Assembly (NCBI GenBank): GCA_963971535.1
Contig: OZ020589.1
Span: forward strand, 87,247,796 to 87,311,795
DNA from: Notolepis coatsorum
Taxonomy: Eukaryota > Chordata > Actinopteri > Aulopiformes > Paralepididae
Length of the DNA stretch: 64,000 bases
Reading direction: 5' to 3'
Within the stretch, counting starts at the first letter, position 1; the number at the start of each line of letters is the position of its first letter. Positions 63,399-64,000 of this stretch are shown piece by piece. Under the pieces are notes generated by a model. That model saw nothing but the letters and a program-made list of their open reading frames with translations, was not told the DNA's origin and did no database searches. Both the position numbers and the translations under genes were made by a program.

Positions 63399-63958
63399 CA
63401 GTGGTGGAAAGTAACTAAGTATTTTTACTGAAGTACTGTACTTAAGTACAATTTCGAGCTACTTGTACTTTGTGAGTATTTTCATTTTAGGGAACTTTAT
63501 ACTTTTACTCCACTACATTTTAATGGAAATATTGTACTTTTTACTCCACTACATTTATCTGAACCCATCAGTTACTAGTTACTTTGAAGAAAAGGATTTT
63601 GCATAGAAAACATAATATATACAAAATAGAAAATGCATGAATATTATATACTTTCACATTTGAAGCCTGTTAACTTCAAGAGGACATAATCAGAGAAGCA
63701 TGACTAACCCTAACCACATACCACTTTAACACAACCTTTAATCAGAGCAGCATAACTGGACCACCAGTGGATACACAAACGACATGTCGAATGTGTACTT
63801 TTACTTTAGATACTTAAGTACATCCAATAGCAAATACTTCTCTACTTTTACTTAAGTATAATTTGAATGGAGGACTTTTACTTTTACCAGAGTACTCATT
63901 TATCTGAGTATTTATACTTTTACTTAAGTAAAGGAACTGTGTACTTCTTCCACCACTT
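63399..63958. mobile_element. hAT MITE (CAGTGGTGGAAAGTAAC family)
   Basis: CAGTGGTGGAAAGTAACTAA at the left and GTACTTCTTCCACCACTT at the right are flanked by CCTATTTC (63391-63398 and 63959-63966). Fragments of the family are at 13945-14285 and 36965-37105. Confidence 0.92.
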
Positions 63959-64000
63959 CCTATTTCTTACTTTTAATGATTTCTCAGCACAAACCATGCT

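Overview
The window is eukaryotic, intron-rich and almost certainly from a ray-finned (teleost) fish. It holds one recognisable host gene, split into short exons with GT-AG introns. Everything else is the transposon mix typical of teleosts: hAT elements with 8-bp target duplications, TTAA-flanked piggyBac-type MITEs, tRNA-derived SINEs, L2/CR1/jockey-type LINE tails, a DIRS retrotransposon, and very many micro- and minisatellites.

Host gene (440-36956, minus strand). Thirteen consecutive coding exons encode the C-terminal half of a germinal-centre-kinase-like kinase, best matched from memory to MAP4K3 (GLK). They cover a Ser/Pro-rich linker and most of the citron-homology (CNH) domain. Every exon junction keeps the reading frame. 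The kinase domain (5', beyond the right edge) and the last exon (3', beyond the left edge) were not found here.

Most striking feature. At three of the thirteen exons the 3' end of the exon together with its own splice donor has been tandemly amplified into the downstream intron: a 33-bp minisatellite of over 40 units after the exon at 20234-20405, a 15/19-bp minisatellite of about 18 units after the exon at 22206-22264, and a young 30/31-bp array of two or three units after the exon at 12092-12160. Each array is a ladder of candidate donors. In the 33-bp array, and between 15-bp units of the second, moving by whole units keeps the frame. I know of no described gene with this pattern repeated at several exons.

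Introns and upstream region. The introns hold further minisatellites and nested transposons. From 37 to 48 kb there is a stack of insertions: a SINE split by a foldback element that carries a hAT, then hAT within hAT within MITE within hAT within hAT. From 48 to 56 kb lie more hATs, a LINE broken by a hAT and a piggyBac-type element, and minisatellites.

Right end. At 56617-62226 (minus strand) sits a nearly whole, young DIRS-type tyrosine-recombinase retrotransposon, with identical 160-bp inverted repeats and an internal complementary region that matches the joined ends. It is followed by a piggyBac-type MITE and a hAT MITE. No rRNA genes, CRISPR arrays or bacterial features are present.
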